Shown: positions 33,301 to 42,300 of the stretch, piece after piece
Numbering within the stretch: the stretch's first letter is position 1
Layout: every line of letters begins with the position of its first letter
Assembly (NCBI GenBank): GCA_037976565.1
Contig: CP137666.1
Location: forward strand, 50,929,271-50,993,270
Direction: 5' to 3'
Length of the DNA: 64,000 bases
From: Mesocentrotus franciscanus
Lineage: Eukaryota; Echinodermata; Echinoidea; Camarodonta; Strongylocentrotidae
Notes under the pieces: model-generated
Seen by the model: only the letters and a program-made list of their open reading frames with translations
Databases searched by the model: none
Told to the model about the DNA's origin: nothing
Position numbers and translations under genes: made by a program

Positions 33301-36300
33301 GAACATCACCAAAAATAAAGGGGTGTAGATTATACCAAGATACACCTCCATACAAAATTTGAAAAAAATCCGTCGAGGAATGTGGCAGTTAGAGCGCACA
33401 CAAGAATATGACGCGGCGGCGGCGGACGCGGCATAATGCTGCTGAATCCAAGGTACCCCACCGGCATACTGCCGGGGGATACAATAAGACATGTATATCA
33501 CTTCAAATGAAATGAAGATCACTATATCTAATGGACACAAAACGGAGAGAAATTAGCAACACGGTGAAGAGTTTGCGATGCCATTCCCTCCATATTCACG
33601 AATCGTTTTGTATCCTTTAATTTTGATATCATAAAATTCTCATTATTTCCACAGTAAAAATTATTTAATCATGCCTTTAACTACTTTTTTTAAAGTAGCA
33701 TATTTTTGCACATATATGAACTAATAAAGAATAAATTTGACCCTTACCTAACCCTTTCAGCAACATATAGATTAAATGTAGATGACTAGATGGAACTTCG
33801 ACTGCGCGCAGTCGAAAATGATGCCTCCGCCATAGAGCGATTTTACAAACCAAAACGGAAGCAATTTTTAATATTCAAGATTGATAGCAATCCATCAACG
33901 GTTTCTCAGAATAATATTGTGATTACAAGCTATTTTTCATATACATGGCTCTGCAAGATAAAATTCCTGTCCTGAGTTTGATAGTTATCCATCTATCGGT
34001 TCTAATTATAATGTGTTCACAAGCTATTTATATGCATACATAATGAGCCCCATGACCTTTGAACTTTGATCTCATGACCCTAAAATCTAATCAGTTCATT
34101 GGCTCTGCAAGATACATAAACATGTCTTGAGTTTGATGGTAATCTGTGTATCGGTAATTCTCAAGATAATGCGATCACAAGCTATTTTTTAATACATAAT
34201 AAGCCCCACGACTTTTGACCTTTGACCTCATGACCCTAAAATTTGATCAGTTCATTGGCTCTGCAAGATACATCTCTTGAGTTTGATGGTAATCCGTCCA
34301 CCGGTTCTAATGACAGAGATGCCAACCCTATAGGATGGTTGTCAGTAACATTTACCTCATTTGTCCGTAACAAATGGGGTCTTTCCGAAACGCAAGACAA
34401 CGGTCACAACGCAGCATATTTTTCGCGCAAAACGTATACAAACACCCACTCACTCTTAATGCATTTTGAACCTACCATTTTTAAGTTCAAAATAAAGATG
34501 TGCATCAAAACGTTTTAAAAAATCTGTTTGCAGTCATAGGATCTCCTCCTCGGGTACTCGCTCTTTTCAGTGAATCCATGACAGAAAGAAAACACCTCGT
34601 TCAAGCGTCGAACGGCAAATCCGAATCCACAGTCAAAATGGCAGAACTCGTATCCTACACACTAATGTACACCACATGCACACCGTATCGCCAGCACCAG
34701 CCCAGGCCGCTAGGCCCGGCGTTCATGAACATCAAGCACCGTACGGCACTTGCAATGCGCCTGCTTGAATCACCGTACACACGTTCATCCACCATCATCC
34801 ACCATCATGCTCCCCCCCAAAACGCACAACCGCGCGTAAGCATTCTAATATCAAAACAATAATGACGGCGGCCACGTTGTTTCGGAATTTAACAAGATGG
34901 CGGCGGACAGACCTGTTGCGCAATTAGCGTGTAGAGGGCGAAAGTGCCCATTCAGTGTAGTCAAATTCATTGGACTTTTGAGTAAATGCGGGCGCGACAT
35001 GCAGCGCCATGTACGGAGGCTATAATCATGGACCTACTAATCCTATAATGTACTTATTTATCGTTTCCCGTAATATTTTGGTTGTTTACCGTAACGCGGT
35101 AACAAGAGCAATAAAACCGGAACAAATACGGCGAAACCGTAACGGTTGGCATCCCTGTAATGATAGTGTGATCACAAGCTGTTTTTGCATACATAATGAG
35201 CCCTGTGACCTTTGACCTTTAACCTCGTGACCCCAAAATCTAATCAGTTCATTGGCTCTGCAAGATACATTCATGCCCTAAGTTTGGCGGGAATCCATCA
35301 ATCGGTTATTGAGATAACGCGATCACAAGCTCTTTTTGCATTTATAATAAGCCCTGTGACCTTTGACCTTTGACCTCGTGACCCCAAAATCTAATCAGTT
35401 CGTTGGCTTTGCAAGATACATACATGACTTAAGTTTGGCGGTAATCCATCAATCGGTTCTTGAGATAACGCGATCACGAGAACGGGGCGTACAGACGGAC
35501 AACCAGAAAACATAATGCCTCCGGCTACTTTGTAGCGGAGGCATAAAAATGGAATTTTATATAACAATATCTGACAATGGATCAAGCTCAGAAAGCCAGT
35601 ACTCACCTTTGAGCTTTGATGAAGCCATTGCTGTACTGGCACCACGGCTAGGTCCTTTGTCTTCGGCTGCCATAGTCTTAGGAGCTGGTTGCCCTGGTAT
35701 GTGCCATTGGGTATTGCTAGTGTTATGATCCATGTAGAAGTAGCGTTTACTCTTCTCATCCCATCGCTTCTCCCAACCCTGAGGCAATGATGGAGCTGCT
35801 GCAGCTGCTGTTGCTGGTGGTGGTGAGGCAGCTGAAGATGATGATGAAGCACTGGATGAGGTGCTGGCCTCTCCAGAAGAAGCTCCTGTAACCGACTTCA
35901 CCTCTGATGTAGCAGCATTTGAATTCTGATTGGGTTGTACTGCATTCCTATCAACAGCAGGCTCCTTAGACGTGGTGTCAGTCACCTTCATGCTTGATGC
36001 TGACGTGGAGCTTGCAGTCTTTGGGGCTGCGTAGCTTGAACTGCCTCTATAATCTGTAGCATCTTGTTTCCCGGCCATGGGGGATGGGGACTGTGCATTA
36101 TGGCTTGGTGATGAGGTCTTCTGTGGAGTTCGCCGCTGTTCCTGTCTTGCTTTGGCATCTGCAAGTTCTTGCTGAAGTTTCAAGAGGTTACTTTCCATTT
36201 CTAGCTTTTCTTCTTTGAGTTTTTCATTTTCTGCTTTAGTTTTGTCATTTTCCGCTTTAGTTTTGTCATAACGCATCTTGTTAAGGTCATTCCTTGCCTG

Positions 36301-39300
36301 CATCATATGAGACAACATAACAAAAAAGGGTTATACATCCATGCTGTTTTAATATAAACATTTAATATATTACAGCTTTGGAGAACAGATGTGGACTTAT
36401 CTATGCATTGTAGATCAATGGACATCCTGGGCAGTTTATGTAATATGAATTTTAAATCTAACCAATTGAAGTATAGCATAATCAGTGACAGGCAATATAT
36501 TACCATTCTGCCATTTCAAGACAGATAACATTAACAAAGACATATTCCATTCTTCAGATTACTTTCACATGTGACTCTTTCTTATTCACTAAGACAGAAA
36601 TATAGATATCTTTAAACGCTTCTTCCTACCTGCTCTTCTTTTTTCTTGAGCTCTTCTAAATGTATATCTGACTTCTTGCCTGCCTCCAATGAAGACTCCT
36701 TTAAAGACACACTACTGTCCTCCCCTAGTTCAGAGCCATTTGTATTATAAGCAGCAGTGTCACTAGTATCTTTCACATTGAGGTTTGCTGCACTGTTCTC
36801 AATCTTGGGTTTCAGGTTGCGATTGATTGCAGGCAGTGCAGGTGTTGGCTTTGTAGTACTACTTGCAGGTCCACTGTTGGCAAGATCCGGTGTCCGCGCA
36901 ATTGTCTTGCTCTCTAAGTTATTAGTGATTAGATTAGCTACTGCAGCGGGTGCGGATTTAGGTTTGTCTCTTGATGAATCCGTCTGATCTCTGTTAGGAG
37001 CAACTGGATCAGGATTGGTCGTTCCTGGCTTCACGGATCGATTGACTACTGGTCTTTGGCCAGTCTGGCCGGGCTTCCCAGAGATGTAGAACATCCTGTT
37101 CTGGTAGACACCGTCGCCATTGCCATTCTGTACAGATGGTGACTGACTTGTTGGAGCATTGTTGAGTTGCTGAGGAGGGAGGGCTGGGGGAGGTGGTTTG
37201 TCATCATCAAAGACAGGGTAGTCAAAGTCCACTGGAAGGTCAAAACATAGAAATGAAGAGTAAGAAAATGAAATGGGCAACACTTAAATTTACAGAATTT
37301 GTTTTTTTGTTCATATTGGTCATTTTGTACCTTCTTGCAAAGATTTATAGGAAGACGTATACTACGACTTATATCAGTATTGGAAGCCAAAGCTCGCTTA
37401 ATGCCGTTATTGAGAATGGTGACCTGACATTTGCTCCAACAACATCTGGTATGGTCAATATTTCTTGAAAGGTATTGAGATAGGGTTTCAGTTAGAAATA
37501 GAGCTAGGTGTTGTGTTCGGTCTAGGGCTGGAGTGAGGAATTAAGTAAGTGTAGGATATGACCAAGGAGCATTTGTTGCTGGAACAGGGGTCTGTTTCAT
37601 AAAAATGTTGCTGCAGCGGTAACTCCCTTTTCTGCAGCAAATTTAAAAACTGCTGCAACTTTCTGTTTCATAAAAATTTGCCGCTGCCGCCAGGTGTTGC
37701 AGGTCTCACAGAACCAATTCACAAAGAAGCATATATCAGATCATCATCTGTAGAGTAATCGCACTACTGTTTCTCAATATCGAGCAAAAGTATGAGCCAT
37801 GTCGTTGGGCTCTGCATACTTACATAAGTCCTTGGTCTCTTCCACTTTCTCCACAGGTTTCTTTGCTTGAGGATTATTGGTATACATAGGGTATTTGAAG
37901 AGCCAGTCCTCATAGCCACCCTTCAACACCAGTGGTGGATTCTTGTATGTTGTAGTCCAGTCCCACTGTTCATAGAAAGAAGTCCAATAAGAGAGATTTC
38001 ATTAATTATGACAGAGGGTCCATCAAACTGACTGCATAATACAATAATACATAAAACAATGCCAACAATCTTTGTACCTGGGGATATTGTCATTTATTAT
38101 TTTTTAAAAATGTTATGTATATTTTATGTTGTATTCCATCTACTAGTATAATATTACCATTTTAAACACTTCTCTGAACTGACTCGAATATTACACATAA
38201 ATACTTAAAGCCACATAAAGTTTTTGCTCTTTTATCATCCAAAGAACAACAAATGCATTGAATGTGAAGCAAACAATGGCAGGACCCTGCAACATAAAAA
38301 TTGACCTTAAACAATCAATCGTTAATATCTTTCTTGTAGTTTAGGCCTACCTTACACATGGCAGCTTGAACAATGGCAAGAGTAGAGTCTGCCCTCTGGC
38401 ATTGGTCCCAGTCTACAAGTACGATGAATTCCATGTCGGTTCTCTGTTTCCACATTCCCTTGGCTTCCTCACCTAAACCCTTCTCCAATGTAGCAGCAGT
38501 CATTCTGAGCATGAAAATTTTCAGGACCATGTTGTGTACAATTTTATACAAATCAAGTGTCTCAAAGGTATGCAATGACCTTTGGGTTTTTAGAAATTTT
38601 AATTCATTGAAATAAGTGCTTTTATTCGCCTTGTGCACAGTGGCAATGTGATTTTCGTTTCATTAAATGAACACATACAAACTGTTCTCAAATAACAAAT
38701 GTTGCTAAATCATTGGCATCAACTCCCTTATGAGTTAAGTTGTTTATGTAATTACCAGTATATCTTAAATCACTTAGGGTCAAGACGTGCCTTATACTAT
38801 ACATGTATTAAGTCAAAGCAGTCCTTACCCAGGTGTGATAATCTCGGCCGGAATGCTAATACACTGTCCAATGGTCATGTGAGAGTCTTTAAAGTGGTCA
38901 GATCGACGGACGTCCATGATTAAAACCGAATTGGGATTGCTTTCCAGCTCCTTGTACAGCACGATTGCATTCACGACACCGTCTTTCCCTGATGGTTTTA
39001 ATAAATAAGGATTAAAACTGGAACATTCACCACACATTATTATTTAATAAATACTAGGGGGTATATAATTCTCAGTTTAGATACTTTTTAAGATGATTAA
39101 CAATTTCCATTGACAGAAATACTCAGCCAAGAACCTGTTGACAATTTTGTTGGGAACTAACAACATTTTCTTCCAAAACAGAAATATGTACCTGCATTGT
39201 TCATAGTATTCCTATGGAAGATATTTTGTGCTAAGTGTATCAATAAAACAAAGCACTTAAAGTTGATTCAACTCTATATGCTTAACTGATGATAATTTTC

Positions 39301-42300
39301 AAAAAGTTGGTGGCACAGAAGGGGTTATAGATGAGATTAAACACACATGAAATGCAACATGAAATGCAAGTCTTCAAAAACCTGTACATGAAAATACTTG
39401 CACATCCCAATCATTGGCTGCCTGTAAGAAAGCTGTTACTGCCATTGATAATAAACAGCTCTTACGGCCTTCTTGCGGGCAACTACGAAATAGTCTACTT
39501 ACAAAATTGCTCTTATCTTTACTTAGAGTGCAATATCAGTATTTGAAAATGCATTATTTCTTTACAACAGAAAAATGTCTTTGTATACCAGCATGGAACC
39601 CCATACACAACAAAAGACCATTTGGTGTTTGGTTTCCTAAAGTTAATATTAAGCACTGCATGATAGACAACCCTATAAATCAAAGTTGATCTCTATCTTA
39701 CCCAATTCTCTCTTCTTTTCCATTTTCTTCTCCTCTGGGACTCCATTCTCCACTGACGTCTCCCCTCCATCTTTTGTTTTTCCATCCTTTAAACTATTTG
39801 CTTTCACTCTCTCCTTTTCCTCCTCTATTTTCTTACTTGCCTCCTTTGCTTCCTCTAGCTCACTGTACCTATAGTTTTGGTTTTAGAGGTAAGTTTAGGG
39901 AAAAGGGGTTTTTAAATGTTTTGCATTACATGAACAATGACAAAAAATGAAATCAAACCTGGTGCACTTAAACAGACAAAACAGTAAATTTCATCAAAAT
40001 TGGATGAAAAATAGGAAATAAGAAAGTTTTGCAGGATTTCATGAAACAGTGATATGTACCACATAGGATGTATGCAAATTAGAGCAAAGAAAATTTGTCT
40101 GAGGCTTTGATATTTCAAGGAGATTCTTGGCACAAAGCATTTGTAGAAAGATCTGTGGCATTCACATAAAACTCCATTCTTTAACAAGTTATCAGACTTG
40201 AAATTAGTATTTCTAAAGAAGTCTTTGTCACAATTTCACAAAGAGACATTATTAAGCTAACTATTAAATATACCATACAATATTAATTTCTTGATGGCAA
40301 ACAAATAAATGTTAATAAGACATTATATATTTTCACAATTAAACTAAATAAATTGACATTTAAACATACCTATAGATAAGAACATAACATTCAAAACGCA
40401 AAAGCAATAGCAACTACAATACTCGAGACAAAAAATGATATGAAATACCACACATTTGATTTATGAATCACTGTAAATTCACACCTTAAATTTAATGATG
40501 CCGAGAGTTCCTCTGCTTTATCTATAGCCTTCCTGCATCCTGCACTACCAAGAAGAGCATCAATATATTCCTGTGAAAGTAAAATTAATTTCTAACATTA
40601 CAATGTGATCAGTGGAATCTGTGCTACATTATTTACTCTTGTTTTTCCAACATAAGAATCTTTAATTCCTTTTCGATTTTATTCACATAGAGCTTGCCAT
40701 GTGTTTTAATTGCGAATTTGTTACTCTATAAAATATTTTTTGTTAATCTATTAATCATCCATACATATACACATGAAGTTTTAAGTCAAGGAACAACATA
40801 CATGTAGTTGTACTAAATGTTTAAACTTATAATCATAAAGTGCATAATAAAAACAAAATAAAAATGTCTATGATACTCTCCTTTACAACAGAATATTTAC
40901 ATATCTTTTTGTATTTAACATAACACAGCCCCCCACTCCTACCCCCCCCCCAAAAAAAAACCACACAGAAAAAACAACACCAGTATAAAGCTTGCTACAA
41001 TTGCATTGGGTATTGGAATTTCATTTGTACAGAAAAATGTAACACTTGTTTTTATTTATTCATTTATTTATTTACATGTACAGATAATTTCCATGCACCT
41101 GAAATTAAAAATATAACATATCTGCAACAAAGCCATCCTACCTTGTTCTGCTTATAATCTTTTGCTTTCTGGACAGCTTTCCATAGTGCGAGGTACTTCA
41201 TGAACAGTACATACGCACGCTCCTCATCCAGGCTTTTATCTGCCTTCTCAGCCTCAGAGAAGACCGTGTTAGCTGATCTGGCATATCTGGGGTCAGAACA
41301 AAATATTAGCTGCATTTACACCGTCTCTTTTTCTAACATTCCAGAGTTTTGTCGGAAGTTGCTAGGCAACTACCCATAAACACGGCGAAAAACTCAAATT
41401 GAAGAACAAAAACACCACCTCCTGAGCATAGTTTTTTTTAAAACATAATATACATATACATGGACATGTATGCTGTTAGCTGATGCTACTGTACAGTGTG
41501 AGTCAAAAAAAAAGTTTACACCTAGAAAATTGCTAATTATTTAAAAAATCATCTATGAACAGTAAATTATTATACATCCTATGAAAGAGTGTTTTATCCC
41601 AAATCATTTGGTATAATTTTTGTGTGGTATGTGTTCACGCGTGGATGAACAGGAGGCATTGTTTGCGAGAGTGCAACAGTATGTGATATGTTGGGATTAA
41701 AGTGAGAGAATGAATTGAATGTATCAAATGAGATGAATTGCATATGCTTTTTGCAGAAGCAAAGTCTCACACACGCACACAAATGTTCATTGATATTTGA
41801 TATGTGTGGCATGATTAATTTTGTTAGGGATGTTATTTTGATCTGCAATGACCGAATTAATACCCAAATCCCAATTGTTTTATTCAAACATCACATAAGC
41901 AACTTTGGCGCAAGTCGATTTTTGAACTCTCGCAAACAATGCCTCCTGTTCATCCAAGCGTGAGCACATACCACACAAAAATGATCCCAAATGATTCAGG
42001 ATAAAACACTCTTTCATAGGATGTATAATAATTTACTGTTCATAGATGATTTATAAAATAATTAGCAATTTTCTAGGTGTAAACTTTTTTTTGACTCACA
42101 CTGTACAGTAGCATCAGCTAACAGGATACATGTCCATGTATATTATGTAAATACAACAAATTTTAGCCTTTGGGTGTTTTTTTTTTGGGAGGGGGTGGTG
42201 AGAACTAGAGTGAAAGTTATCACTTAAAAGATTACATTCTGATGAAAATAAATATGTGATAGTTACTGTATAAACATATACGAAGCAAGCAATGTGTACA

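Noticed and set aside
6205..35549. Possible CRISPR arrays
   Set aside because: The tandem units are 110-170 bp without unique spacers, and the genome is clearly animal.
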